In this document: in pieces, positions 24,244 through 35,995 of the stretch
How the letters are laid out: each line of letters begins with the position of its first letter
Position numbering within the stretch: the stretch's first letter is position 1
Origin: Saururus chinensis
Taxonomy: Eukaryota > Streptophyta > Magnoliopsida > Piperales > Saururaceae
Direction: 5' to 3'
Length of the DNA stretch: 64,000 bases
Assembly: GCA_035235625.1 (NCBI GenBank)
Contig: CP141142.1
Coordinates: 11,934,995 to 11,998,994, forward strand
The notes under the pieces: generated by a model
Databases searched by the model: none
What the model was told of the DNA's origin: nothing
Seen by the model: only the letters and a program-made list of their open reading frames with translations
Program-made: the position numbers and the translations under genes

Positions 24244-25675
24244 TGATCGTTTATAATTAAACTCTTTGCGAGTGTACAAGGTAATTGTACTAGGATAAGT
24301 ATTTAAGGGTTGTCGAACCTCAGAGACGGATGAATTATTACTAAATCTAAAGCGGAATTTGCTGATTAAAAAGTAGAAAAAACTTAAACTTAAATTAAGA
24401 AAAACAAAGGAATCAACTAGTTTAAAAATAAGAGATTAATTTGATGGAATTTACTTAGGAAATCGAATCCACTATAGAACCATAACAATTCCTTAACTTT
24501 TAATCTAAATCTAGTGTGAATATGAACAAGTATTCTCAGCTACAAGCTAGAATTACTTTAGAAAGAATCATTAATTAAATTCCATGGCATGAACTATCTT
24601 CGACAATAGCACGAATCATCTACACTAAACTAGTTATAGGCATGACCCGTCTAATCTTAGTATAACTCATCTAAGTCATTAATTATCTGAACATTAAAAC
24701 TATTGTATGACCATCTCATCTAAATCACAGAAATTAGAATCAATGCAAATATTTAAACCACATCAATCTATCATCTACAAGATAATAAATCAACATAGAC
24801 TTGAATAAACATTAAAAGCTCTTCCATTAAAAAGGAAATCCATATCATATAATTGTCATCATTCACAACTGAGATCTAAATTAAAAAGAAAAGAAACTAA
24901 AACTTATCTATAGCTTCATCAACTCCTAAGTAAAAGAAAAGTTTAGCCTTCCATGGTAGAAGAAAGTACTTGAATCTCCATTGAAAGCTTTGAGCTCTTC
25001 TCCATCTTCTTCTTCATTTTTCTCCTTATAAAATCTACTGAAATCCTCTGGTTTCAAGCCACATATGTCTTTTTATAGGCATAAAATCTGTAGGAAGAAG
25101 TCCAATATGAAAAGGATTGGAAATTGGCTAAAACTAGGAAACTACACGTTATGCCGTTCGAACGCCCTGCATGCCTGTTCGAACTCTTGAACTGAGTTTT
25201 GCTTCAAAATCACGTTATCCCGATCGAATGGTAAGCGACCCCGTTCGAATGGCTACAGTGTTTCTGCAATCTGGACAATTTTTCTGGACAGTCCATATTC
25301 TGTTCATTAAGATTTTTTTCATGTCCATATTAATTTCTAACTTGTTTATAACTCCGAAAAGTTATCCAAATCACTTTAAAGCATGTCAAGACTATTTTTA
25401 ATTATTCCAAATATCATCCAAGTACCTTGATAAGTGCACTTTACCTACAAAATATAAAATATCATCCTTTAGACATGTATAATAAAATTAAAATCCCAAC
25501 TTTGTTCAAATACATATCTAAACTACTAATTACTATAAAATTATTAATAATTAAACTAAAATACTAATTTCTATTTTAATCGAAATAAACTATAACTAAC
25601 TCTTAATTAACCTAATCTATACTAGCAAATAAGGTAAAAAGATATATAAAACAGATATATATTTCATGCTCATCA
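24244..25675. repeat. solo LTR, 1432 bp, nested in LTR X
   Basis: It starts TGATCG and ends CTCATCA, with a perfect GTCCT duplication at 24239-24243 and 25676-25680. Its AT-rich composition differs from the host LTR. No coding sequence is present. The GTTGTCGAACC phrase near 24310 is reminiscent of other plant LTRs, but I cannot assign a family. Confidence 0.85.
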
Positions 25676-26328
25676 GTCCTCTAAAACCGTCTTTCAAATA
25701 TATTGCATTCATTCGTAATGAAAATAGTGGCGAAGCTAATTTGTCGCTATCTCACATGCTCCACCATGTATAATTTATATCAAAATCCACAGATAAACAT
25801 TCGATCAAACTATTATATATGAGGCAATCATAATACATGTAGTATAAAACATATCCACTTCAATTGGCAAATCATTCGACTAATCAAATATACATAATAG
25901 CATTATAAATATACGACATATAAATCATATTCTATCTCAACGATTAACTATTCAATAGATCGGATATATGTGCAATAATCATAAATCATAACTTGAAAAT
26001 AATCTCTAATGCATAACATGTGAGAGTCATATAAATAATAAGTTAAAACACAACCAAATATTATAATCATGCCATAAGAAAGGATAAAAGCCCCTACCTT
26101 GCTTTTCGTGCGAGTTTGAAATCGATAAACTAGACACTACGAAATTGGATGTCCACTTCTAGGGTTTTGGAGGTCTCCAACCAAGAAAATAACCCTGCCA
26201 CAACATCCAACACACTCGATTTAGGTAAGAACGCCTCTTCAATGGAAGAAAATGGACTCCGAAAGACTCTAGAAACTCTTTTTCCGTGCCCGTAGGCTAC
26301 AGACAGAATCTCCCCTTGCCCTGGGGTG

Positions 26329-26669
26329 TGTTGTGCACGATTGTGCATGATGATCATATTCTCCTTTATTATTTTATTTGCATTAAATTATTTATTCATT
26401 ATTGTAATACTTTATTGTTCATACTGTGTGGTTCAGTTAGTGGCCTGGGCTAGCCGACCCACTAACTGGGTTATCTTGTAAGAACCGGACCAGTCTGGTT
26501 CAAGTGGCCTGGTTTCCTAGGTGGTCATCTCCTATTTGGGGTGGCCTTTGCTTTTGGTTGGAGTTTATGCAATTGAAGAACTCTTTATTTTCTCCCCTTT
26601 CTCCTTTACTTCTCCCCTTTCCCTACGTAGATCTCCTAGGTACCGATTGTGCCTACACCGGGCACATCA
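26329..26669 (+). repeat. 5' LTR of gypsy element 26329-31696
   Basis: 341 bp, TG to CA, same length as its 3' partner. A pyrimidine-rich run with CTCCCCTTTCTCC lies near 26590-26625. A CTACGTAG palindrome near 26623 is changed to CTGCATAG in the 3' copy. Confidence 0.95.
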
Positions 26670-26670
26670 T

Positions 26671-26682
26671 TAGTATCGGAGC
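26671..26682 (+). other. primer-binding site of the gypsy element
   Basis: TAGTATCGGAGC, one base inside the LTR, is the initiator-tRNA-Met site TGGTATCAGAGC with two transitions. It may no longer prime efficiently. Confidence 0.75.
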
Positions 26683-26699
26683 TCTTACGATCCCCTGCC

Positions 26700-27930
26700 A
26701 TGGCTCGTGGCAAACAAGTTGTTGTGCAAGAGGTGCCTTTAGAGAAGGAGGCACTTGAGTCAACGTCAGCGGACAACCCGAAGTCCAATTCCGTGACCAG
26801 CGATGCCAAGCTGTCAGAGCTCATCGCGGTGGTGCAAGCTCTTACTACAGATATAGCCAGCGTGAAGGTACAGATGCACAAATCCTGGCAGCGCGCATCA
26901 CTCCCATTCTGCCTGGGCCAATCGTTGCTACTCCGGAGAAGGGCGGGCCCTCACACCCTCCAGAGCCGACCCTTCTCGACCCCCTAGCTTCGGTCGGCGT
27001 CAACGTGGGGGTGTTGCCATACCCTGCGCACTATGGCGCTAGCCAGCCAGCGTTGGGAGGAAGACGCTAGACCTGGGACATGTGAGGCACGCCAGGTGTT
27101 CGTGAAAATGCTTCTATGATGCCGCCCCCTACCAATCAGTTCCAAGACACAGAGGAGGAGTGGGACGAGTATCCTAGGCATGGTGGGGGACAACGAGGGG
27201 GCACTGAACCTCGACTTGCTTGCCTTCAATTTCCTCGGTATAATGGGGATGATGATCTGGTGGAATGGTTGTATAAGGCAAAAAAGTTTTTCACCTACCA
27301 AGGAACAAACTCAGAGGCTGAGCGCTTGTGCATCGCAGCCTTTCACTTGGATGGAGACGCATCCGTTTAGTTCCAAAGCTTTGAGAAAGAGGTGCGCTAC
27401 CCTACATAGATGGCCTTTTCCAACGAACTCTGCATTCAGTTTGGGCCTAACTAGTTCCAGGATTTTAACGAGATGCTTTCATCCCTACGTCAGACTACCA
27501 CCATCCGTGCATACTATACCGATTTCATGAAGGTGGCCAACTGGCTACCAGATTGGCTGGTGGCCGCCCTGATGGGCACCATCAAGCGCGGCCTCAAGCT
27601 TGAAATTTTGGAGGAGATGTGGCATTTTTCATGTGCCAACATGCGGGACATGGTGCGCCATGCTCGCATCAAAGAGGAAAAACTGGCTAGATAGCACAGG
27701 GGAGGGTGGCTTGGACCATTGGCTCGGTCTATTCTTAGCGCCAATCCCTTGACCACGCCCCCCAACAGTTCCACACCTGGCCGCCCCAACCAGCCGACCG
27801 CTCCAGCAGGTCCGATTGGACGACGCCTCACACCAGCTCAAATAGAGGAACGCCGTTCGAAGGGGTTATGCTTCTGATGTGATGATAAATTTGTTCCCGG
27901 GCATCGATGTTCTGTCAAGGGCAGTCTGCC
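26700..27930 (+). pseudogene. gypsy gag (retrotrans_gag plus CCHC knuckle)
   Basis: ATG at 26700 opens MARGKQVVVQEVPLEKEALE. After frameshifts the core motif LQFPRYNGDDDLVEWLYKAK and CIAAFHLDGDA appear (27120-27370), ending at TAG 27368-27370 where the family has Trp. A further segment (27473-27694) has MLSSLRQTTTIRAYYTDFMK. The zinc knuckle near 27870 reads GLCF, stop, CDDKFVPGHRC, so the CCHC residues survive around a stop. Gag packages the element RNA. This copy cannot make a full protein. Confidence 0.85.
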
Positions 27931-27931
27931 A

Positions 27932-28672
27932 GTGGAGGAAATTGATGATGATGGTGAGGGAACGGAGGGTTCCGCACCATTGGCGTCGGAGGAGGTTTTA
28001 CTGGAGATTTCAGTTCATGCTTTTTCAGGGGCATTTACTCCTCGCACGATGAGAGTACAGGGGTACCTCAAGCGGCAACAGGTAGCTATCTTGATCAACA
28101 GTGGTTCTACTCATAATTTTATTAATGACAAGGTCGCCCACCGGCTTGGGTGTTTGGTATCGGATTCAAAGCCCTTTGACGTGCTAATTGGCGATGGCAA
28201 GCACCTTAGGAGCAATGGGGTGTGTGCGCAGGTCACCTTGTCTGTCCAGGGCCACTCATTTGTCATTGATCTCTTCCTGTTACCTACCAAAGGGGTGGAC
28301 ATTGTGTTAGGCATACAGTGGCTACAGGAGCTTGGCGATGTTGTTTGGAACTTTTGTGAGATGTGGATGGATTTTGAGCTCCAGGGGCAACATGTCCGGT
28401 TGGAAGGCTCTAGGGCGGGCACTCTCCCCTCTGCCCTTCCTTCAAGCACTTTGTTTCGGTTCACCCCCCAAGGGCTCCTGTTACTGCAGTGTGCAGCCCT
28501 TGAGGTGTCTCAGGACAGCATACCGGCCAATCTCCAGGAGTTATTGACCAGCCACCTGGACTTGTTCAGTGAGCCGCAAGGTCTTCCTCTTACCCGCTCA
28601 AATTACTATCATACCTGGAACAGCCCTGACCAATGTGCAACCCTATCGGTACCCACACATATAGAAGTTTGA
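27932..28672 (+). pseudogene. gypsy aspartic protease and start of pol
   Basis: An open stretch of 246 codons contains the retropepsin site as INSGSTHNFIND, where families have DSG. The catalytic Asp is replaced by Asn, consistent with a single G-to-A change. GVDIVLGIQWL downstream is the second conserved protease block. It runs towards the reverse transcriptase in a slightly different frame (stop at 28670-28672). Confidence 0.85.
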
Positions 28673-28685
28673 GATTGAGCGACTG

Positions 28686-29990
28686 GTGGCAGATATGCTT
28701 CAGGCTGGGATTATTAGGCCTAGTACGAGTTCCTACTCATCGGCGGTGTTACTCGTGCAGAAGGACGGTACATGGCATTTCTGTGTTGACTACCGTGCCC
28801 TGAATGTCATCACTGTTGAAGACAAATATCCTATTCCGGTGATTGAGGAGTTGTGGGATGAGTTGACAAGTGCCATAATATTCAGTAAGCTTGACCTTCG
28901 TTCGGGTTATCATTAGATCCGAATGAAGGCCAACAATGTGTACAAGACTACCTTCCGGACTCATGACAGCCATTTCAAGTTCTTGTTATGCCGTTTGGTT
29001 TGACTAATGGCCCCTCCACATTCCAGTGCCTTATGAACGATCTCTTCTGACCCTTCCTACACTGTTATATATTGGTATTCTTTGATGATATTCTGGTGTA
29101 CAGCTGGTCATGGGCGGAGCACTTGACACACCTCAAGTCTGTCTTCTCTATTCTACGAGACAACTCTTTATTTCTTAAACGTTCGAAGTGCTCTTTTGGC
29201 AGTCAGCAGGTGGATTATTTAGGCCATATTATATCGGGGAATGGTGTCGCCACCGATCCAGCCAAGGTGGCCCCATGTTGTCTTGGTCCACACCCCAATG
29301 TGTTTGGGCGCTCTGTGGGTTTTTGGGCCTCACCAGGTACTATCGGCGGTTCATTAGTAGATATGGGGAGTTGGCTTAACCTCTGACAGCACTGCTCAAA
29401 AGGGGGGCCTTTGCTTGGACTGTGGTTGCTCAGGAGGCTTTCGACGGACTGAAGCAGGCTATGGCCTCTGCCCCAGTCTTGATATTGCATGATTTCAGCT
29501 GCCCTTTTGTGGTCGAGATGGATGCATCGGATACAGGGCTGGGGGCAGTTCTTTTACAGGACGAGCGTCCCATTGCCTATTTCAATAAGGCTCTGGCGGG
29601 CCGCTCCTTGTCCCTGTCTGTGTATGAAAAGGAAATGCTGGCCATCATCCATGCGGTTACCAAGTGGCGGCCTTACTTATTGGGTCGTGGGTTCCTAATT
29701 CGCATAGACCATCAGCCACTGAAGTATTTCTTGGAACAGCGGGTGTCAACTCCATCTCAGTAGTGGTGGGTCAGTAAACTTCTGGGCTATGATTATGAGG
29801 TTGTTTATAAGAAGGGTTTGGAGAACACAGTGGCCGACGCTCTCTCTTGCATACCTTCCTTGGGTTCTTGCTTGACCTTCTCCATGTTATCTTGTCCATT
29901 TATTGAGGAGTTGAAGGAGGCCTACATTGATGATGCTTCGACGCAGGCTCTGATCGTTGCCCTCCAGACCAATCTTGCTGCCCCCCCATT
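28686..29990 (+). pseudogene. gypsy reverse transcriptase and RNase H
   Basis: [29 protein letters not shown] and [11 protein letters not shown] (28686-28913) are the fingers and palm of a gypsy RT. The catalytic box reads FFDDILVYS at about 29075-29103, then VDYLGHII. RNase H starts FVVEMDASDTGLGAVL (29511) and continues to RIDHQPLKYFLEQR. In-frame TAG/TAA stops at 28914, 29377 and 29761 replace codons that are Gln in the family. At least two frameshifts separate the RT blocks. Confidence 0.88.
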
Positions 29991-31318
29991 TTAAGCTTGG
30001 CGGGATGACCTCCTATTTTGGAAGGACCGGCTGTGGGTTCCCGATGTTGATCTTCACCGCCGCATTATTTCTCATTTCCACGACTCTCCAGTGGCCGGTC
30101 ATGAGGGAGCTTCCACACCTATAAGAGGGTCAGCCAGAGTTTCTTATGGTTGGGGGTTCGCCAGGCAGTTCATGCATATGTGACCGCTTGTGATACTTGT
30201 CAGAGAGCAAACGTAGCCACAACTTCTTCGGCTGGGTTGCTTCAACCCCTGCCCATTGCAAATAAGGTCTAGGAGGATATCTCGATGGACTTTGTCGAGG
30301 CCTTGCCTCTGGTGCATGGCAAGTCAGTGATCATGGTTGTGGTCGACCTTTTGTCAAAGTATGCTCATTTCTGTGCGTTGCGACATCCTTTCACTGCTAA
30401 GATTGTGGCTGACCTTTATGTACAGGAAATGGAAAAGCTTCATGGTATGCCTCACACTATTGTTTCTGATCGTGATTGTATATTCATTTCTCAGTTTTGG
30501 CGGGAGTTCTTTGCTTTACAGGGTACTTCGCTTCATATGAGCACTGCTTATCACCCGCAGACAGATGGGTAGACTGAAGTGGTTAATCACTATCTGGAGC
30601 AGTACCTACGGTGTTTTACGATGATGCAGCCTCGCCGCTGGCTTCAGCTTCTTCCATGGGCGGAATGGTCCTATAACACCGCATACCACACGCGTGCGGC
30701 TTCACTCCTTTTGAGGTGCTATATGGCCGCCCCCCACCAACGATCTTGTCTTATGTCCCTCATCGCTCTTCTGTGGCTGAGGTGGACTATATGCTCCAAG
30801 CTCGCGATGAGGTCTTGCGTCAGTTGAAGGTGAATTTGGCTGCGGCTCAAAACCGGATGAAATAGCTCTATGATGGCCACCGTACTGATAGGGAGTTTCA
30901 AGTGGGTGACTTGGTTTATGTTTCTGTTTTGCCACAACGCCAGACTTCTTTGTTTCAGCCTGAGCACTTCAAGCTCGCCCCCCGGTTCCATGGTCCCTAT
31001 CCTGTGGAGGCGCGCATTGGTTCGGTCACTTACCGCCTTACATTGCCACCTGACTCCTTGGTTCATCTTGTGTTTCATGTGTCCCGTCTTCGCAGGTTTG
31101 TGGGTGACAGGTCTTTGGCTGTGGGTGCTCCTCCTCTGCCCTTGATGGGTCCTATTACACCATCAGACCCGACTCCTACGTCTGTGCTTGAGAAACGGCG
31201 GGTCCGTTGTTCGGGTCGCATTGTTACTGAGGTTTTGATTTCATGGAAGGGTCAGCCATTGGAGGATGCTACGTGGATGTCTGAGGACGAGTTTTTGGCT
31301 CATTTTCCAGCATGGTAG
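29991..31318 (+). pseudogene. gypsy integrase with chromodomain-like C-terminus
   Basis: The integrase core reads [32 protein letters not shown] and [10 protein letters not shown] (30285-30569), giving the D, D and surrounding motifs. The C-terminal part (30902-31318) has FQPEHFKLAPRFHGPYPV, VFHVSRLRRF and EVLISWKGQPLEDATW, a chromodomain-like end that makes this a chromovirus. Stops at 30270 (expected Trp), 30570 and 30863 (expected Gln), plus frameshifts, inactivate it. Confidence 0.88.
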
Positions 31319-31355
31319 CCTTGTGGACAAGGCGAATAGCAGAAGCGTGGTGGAG

Positions 31356-31696
31356 TGTTGTGCACGATTGTGCACGATGATCATATTCTCCTTTATTATT
31401 TTATTTGCATTGAACTATTTATTCATTATTGTAATACTTTATTGTTCGTACTGTGTGGTTCAATTAGTGGCCCAGGCTAGCCGACCCACTAACTGGGTTA
31501 TCTTGTAAGAACCGGACCGGTCTGGTTCAGGTGGCCTGGTTCCCTAGGTGGTCATCTCCTATATGGGGCGGCCCTTGCTTTTGGTTGGAGTTTATGCAAT
31601 TGAAGAACTCTTTATTTTCTCCCCTTTCTCCTTTACTTCTCCCCTTTCCCTGCATAGATCTCCTAGGTACTGATTGTGCCTACACCGGGCACATCA
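31356..31696 (+). repeat. 3' LTR of gypsy element 26329-31696
   Basis: 341 bp, 95 percent identical by eye to the 5' LTR. It is preceded by a purine-rich stretch (GAAGCGTGGTGGAG) that serves as the polypurine tract, and followed by the GGGTG duplication. Confidence 0.95.
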
Positions 31697-32190
31697 GGGT
31701 GTTTCCCCTATATAGGGTTGCTAACTCAAGCAATGAATGCTTTCATTACTTAGAACACCCTCAATTTCATTAAGAACACTTTTTGAACAGAAGAAAATGG
31801 ACTTAAAACGAACGAGATATGAAGAAAACAAGTTTTGTAATGAATTTCAAAATGAGAGGACGGGTTTATATAGGGCATAGAGAGTGACGCGTGTCAGACA
31901 CGCGTCTGATGCGTCATTGATGTGCATCAGACACGCGTCAAATTTCTGACATGCGTCAGCTTTTCTGACGTGCACGTCAGCTGTCTGATGTGCATCTTTG
32001 AAGCGCGTCAGCTTCTAACACGCGTCTCTGAAGAGCATCAGCTTCTGATGCTGCCACATGCCATTATTTATATAAATATATATTTTTATTTTTCAAACTT
32101 AAAATTTCAATATCTTTCTATCCCAAATTCGGAATTGTGCATTCTTAGTACCGTTAGACTCGCATCAATGAGCCCTTCGAAAGTCGACCC

Positions 32191-32236
32191 ACATGGGTAG
32201 GTTATCTCACACTTTTAAAGTGAGTCCTGCCCATGT
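32191..32236. promoter_or_regulatory. conserved LTR hairpin (copy in LTR X)
   Basis: ACATGGGTAGG pairs with CCTGCCCATGT around an inner TCTCAC/GTGAG stem. Equivalent hairpins sit at 37043-37087, 40562-40599 and 51765-51812, with different but paired arms. The role is unknown; position suggests U3. Confidence 0.7.
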
Positions 32237-32439
32237 AGCATACTTCCCGAGGTCATAACTTTTGCTCCCGACCTCCATTTCGTACGTTCTTAGGTTTGTT
32301 ACGCTCGTCTCACTGAGATCTATCAACCCATATAAAAATTCTCTAAATATCTGCCCCTGAATAATGTAAAATAATTAAAAACTCATAAAATAGTTTTATT
32401 AGAGGCAAGAAATCATACCGAAAATCCGCAGTCGTTACA

Positions 32440-33800
32440 ATCTACCCCCCTTATAGAAATTTTGTCCTCAAAATTTGCACCTTGTACTCATCGAAAGTTT
32501 AGGACACTTTTCCATCATTTTTAACTCCCAAGATTCTAAGTCACTTTCTCTTATAGTGATGTTGACATAACTCTTTCTATAATGGAATCTCTTATATTCG
32601 AACATCATTTCCTTACAATCTAACTCCTGATTGATCTTTCCTTTAAAGATAAATCATATTAGGATTTTGGGCAACTGCTATTTAGTCCAAGACATGTGAA
32701 GCATCTCACCCGTGCTTCCAAATTAAGTATGGACACCTGAAACACGTCTTGACCACCATTAGGCTATGGGGTAATGCTAGTCTTTAAGTTATCAATCCAA
32801 CCTTGTCCATGCTTACAAAGGTCCTACCACACTTCCACTATGCACTCTGATAAACTTCACCAAATCTAGTCAATGTTGTAATTACTCGGGCTTCACCAAC
32901 CTATCTTTCAATATGTTGATGCTCTTTCTCTCTAATCCATCGTACAACTTTGTTTCAACACAATGGTGTTCTCTTTAATCCATTGCATGAGCACACAACA
33001 TATCTTCTTTGTCTGAATCATCCTCTGTGACTAGCTATCCATCCATGAACGGAAGGTCGTACTGATCCTTAGGCTGATGCTGACTTCTATCTTAAGTCCC
33101 TACCAAAACTTGAAAGATTAACCGACTATCTTGCTTCAAGATGATTCATGACGATACTCTTGGTCGACCTATCATTTCCTTCGCATACTTCATTGAGATT
33201 TTGAAGAAGTTATCCTTTTCAGAGGTAGAAGTACACTCATACTCGTTCTACTATTGCTTAAAATAGATTCACAATTTTGAGTCGTCCTTGGCCACCGTAT
33301 CTTGATATTGCTGGTACTCAGACACTAAGCATTCCTCAATGAAGTCCTCATCATCCTCGGTAAATCTGAAATCAATTTCACGGCAATATACTCTTGCTCC
33401 TATTCCAGGGTTTTCATCGATTGATTAGTATTCGAACCTTCCTTTTGTTTGGCTTTGACCTGCTGACATTTAAACACCTCAAAACATGCTCTCTTATATC
33501 CTATTCAACCGAAAATTCCTCTTTAGGTCTTAATACCTCTTCATTCCTCCCAACTAGATAGCGTACTGAGATCTTTCCCACTATCTCATCCCTTAATTCC
33601 TGAAACTTTTGCTTCAGAAAGTTTGTCGTCGTAGCCATGTCTGTGGCCAACGAGTTATAGCGGGCAACACTCTCAGCAAAGCTGCCTTCTCCTGAATCTT
33701 CCGCATAAGGGGCTATGTCCACATGTGACAGACACTGATCAAAAGTAGCGATGCATTCCTGGACAGAATGCAAAGAAGCCTGACCAATCAATCATTGTTT
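32440..33800 (-). pseudogene. decayed pol 3' end of chromovirus X
   Basis: Directly inside the 3' LTR, minus-strand frames show scattered integrase remnants. DIREHVLRCL and CQQVKAKQK (zinc-finger region, about 33450) are followed at about 32720 by a block resembling VFHVSxLxKH then DASHVLD. A chromodomain-like block of EIPL, HHYKRK and SWELK character follows, then a VQILRTKF end. A 96-codon open stretch at 33501-33791 (ATTTNFLKQKFQELRDEIVG) has a coiled-coil look and may derive from gag. The middle of pol appears deleted. All frames are interrupted. Integrase 3' end is likely; the 33.6-33.8 kb part is uncertain. Confidence 0.55.
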
Positions 33801-35561
33801 AAAACAATTGATCGTTTCAAGAACAGTTTACCTAAATTCAGACATTTCGATTTATATTTCATTCCTTATCTAAGTGCAAGTCCTAAATCAACTTAATAAA
33901 CTACTTAAGGGTTATGAAGTTATGAAATTGAAGAGAGGAAAACCTAGAGGAAAAAAGAGAAAATAGAGTTTACACCTTTGCTTATTATTTTCCAAAAGAG
34001 AATTCACTTGAGTTTTGTATTGAAGATATAACATCCGGTAATTTTCTAAAATCCTGAAGTTGACCACATGGAAATTAGGGTGTTGAACCCCCTTAATATT
34101 CTTGTGAAAATAACTTGACCAATAGTTGGAATTGGTAGCTGAGACATATATGGATGGAAAGTAGACAAAAAGCGCTTCAAAATGCTACCAAGAATGCATA
34201 AATTGGAGTTTGGATGAGGGAGGTACGACCATTCAAAGTTTAATATAGCGTGCATGGCCCATTTACTCAAATTGGACGTGTAAATTAGCCGTTTAAGTCA
34301 CTATACTGGCCCTATTATATATGGTGACGGAAATCAATAAAAAAAATAGGCCCAAGCGCCTATTTAGCCTAACTCCCCATGTCTATAAGAGGAGCTAATT
34401 AGGGCTTTTAAAGGGGCGGTTAGTTTTGACCCATGGAGGAGGAGAGAGAGAAAGTCGATGAAGGCGACTAGTGATGAAGGCGGAGCAGAGTAAGCTCGAA
34501 GGTCAACGGTGGATCGACAACAACCATGTTTGAGGTAAGTTTGTCGAATCATCCTTAAGTTAAGATTAAAATAATATTAATTTAACATATACATAGATTC
34601 GTTGGTAAAAATAAATTGATGGGCAAACTTTCAGCCACTAGCTAGATGTTTGGTTCTGGCTAAACCTCCAGTCATTGGTAATTAATCATCAGGGCAGGTG
34701 GACTGTTTTGATGAACAATGACTAATGCCGGTGAGTGGAATCCAAGGATTCCGGCTTTGCTCTCATGTTGGATGCCCTTACTGCCAGCCACCGCTGCAAA
34801 GCATATCTCCTGTGTCCCCTTTTCTTCTCCGGCAGTTTTACAAATTGTTTTGGCTATGACAGATTGTGCACGTTGTCGGATGGCTATTGGTTGAGGTTTT
34901 GTCCTTTGATTCACCGCCAAACTTGGTGAAGGCCGGCCACCGCTGCCATCCTATACCTCTCCTTCCTTTGGCAGTCGTTGGAAGAGGGGAAGGGATGGGA
35001 GCTGGCGGAACGTGCTGCTGAACGGCGGTCAACCCAATCACTGCCTTCTTCCGAAGTTTTGGATGGCAAGGTTCAGCCACCCGGCCGACCTTGAAGCCAT
35101 CACACGACCACCGCACCCCCAATCTACCTCTAGTAGAACGTGCTAGAGGAGGAAGATGACGGGTCCATGAACCAAACCTGTGATGCCCCGACCCGCAAAC
35201 CGACCCGGGCCGGGGGTCCCGAAATCGATGAAAACCAAACCCAAAACCAAGAGCGGCACACTCTGAGTGCGAGAGTCTTCTCGTTCCTCTACACGCTACG
35301 GAACTTTAGCGCTTCGTTGCGTGTAGGCAAGAACTGGCTTAATTATATAACTAATTCGGACCGGGCCAACGTTGCATTGTCATTGATTGCCTACGTACAT
35401 ATCGGATAACATCCACGATGTTACTCCGATATGATCGGATCCGGATGTAGTTCTGCCTACTGGCTACTACATACATCAAACCATACGAAAACACATACGT
35501 ATACCCGAATATTTAATCGGGGTTATACAAAAAGCCGTAAAATACCGGCAACACATATCTC

Positions 35562-35995
35562 GCTCTATCATAGAGATGAGCATCACACAACCACCACAAC
35601 ATGCCTCACTCTATCCCAGAGCAAGACCATCACACTCACATGTCTCGCTCCATCACTGAGCCGAGACCACATGCATCACACGTCTCGCTATATCACTTAG
35701 CCGAGACCACACGCATCACACGTCTTGCTCTATCATAGAGTGAGACGGAACACAATCATAGGTCTCGCTCTATCACTGAGCCGAGACCGAACACACACAC
35801 AACACGTCTCTCTCTCACCTAGAGCGAGATGGCACACATCATGGCATATAAGCAAAGCATATCATAATATAAACACACGCATAGCCAGTCTCTGTCTGTC
35901 CCAGAGCGAGACGTCACATATCATAGCATATAAGCATAGCATATCATAATATAAACACACGCACAACCCATCTCTCTCTAACCCAGAGCAAGACG
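35562..35995. repeat. array of about nine stem-loop units in LTR beta-1
   Basis: Each unit is a near-perfect palindrome of the form GTCTCGCTCT, ATCAC, AGAGCGAGAC. One example is 35722-35746 (GTCTTGCTCT with AGAGTGAGAC), where changes in one arm are matched in the other through G-T/G-C pairing. Most spacers are 15-20 bp and contain CACACGCATCACAC-like sequence; the last two are longer. Confidence 0.85.

Larger units (their letters stand above)
26329..31696 (+). mobile_element. complete two-LTR Ty3/gypsy element (5368 bp), coding region decayed
   Basis: Both LTRs are 341 bp (26329-26669 and 31356-31696), start TGTTGTGCAC and end GGCACATCA. GGGTG flanks the element on both sides (26324-26328 and 31697-31701). 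The order is LTR, primer-binding site, gag, protease, reverse transcriptase/RNase H, integrase with chromodomain-like tail, LTR. By eye the LTRs differ at 16 of 341 positions, 15 of them transitions. It is therefore one of the younger insertions here, inside LTR X. All genes contain stops and frameshifts, so it is non-autonomous now. Confidence 0.96.
23135..32439 (-). repeat. 3' LTR of chromovirus X (net about 2495 bp) with two nested insertions
   Basis: The plus strand reads TGTCGCGCCCCGGG to GTCGTTACA. On the minus strand the right end starts TGTAACGAC directly after a purine tract AGGGGGGTAGAT (32440-32451), which sets the sense direction and identifies this as a 3' LTR. The solo LTR 24244-25675 and the gypsy element 26329-31696, with their duplications, must be removed to restore it. 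A small internal duplication is visible: the TAAGAACGCCTCTTCAATGG block at 26224 has a related copy at 31771. ATAAG at 23130-23134 should be the left target-site duplication. A CA followed by ATAAG occurs at 39950-39956, a candidate right end only. Confidence 0.7.

Noticed and set aside
24233-25675. Alternative left end GGATGAG for the 1.4-kb solo LTR
   Set aside because: It gives no flanking duplication, whereas starting at 24244 gives a perfect GTCCT pair.
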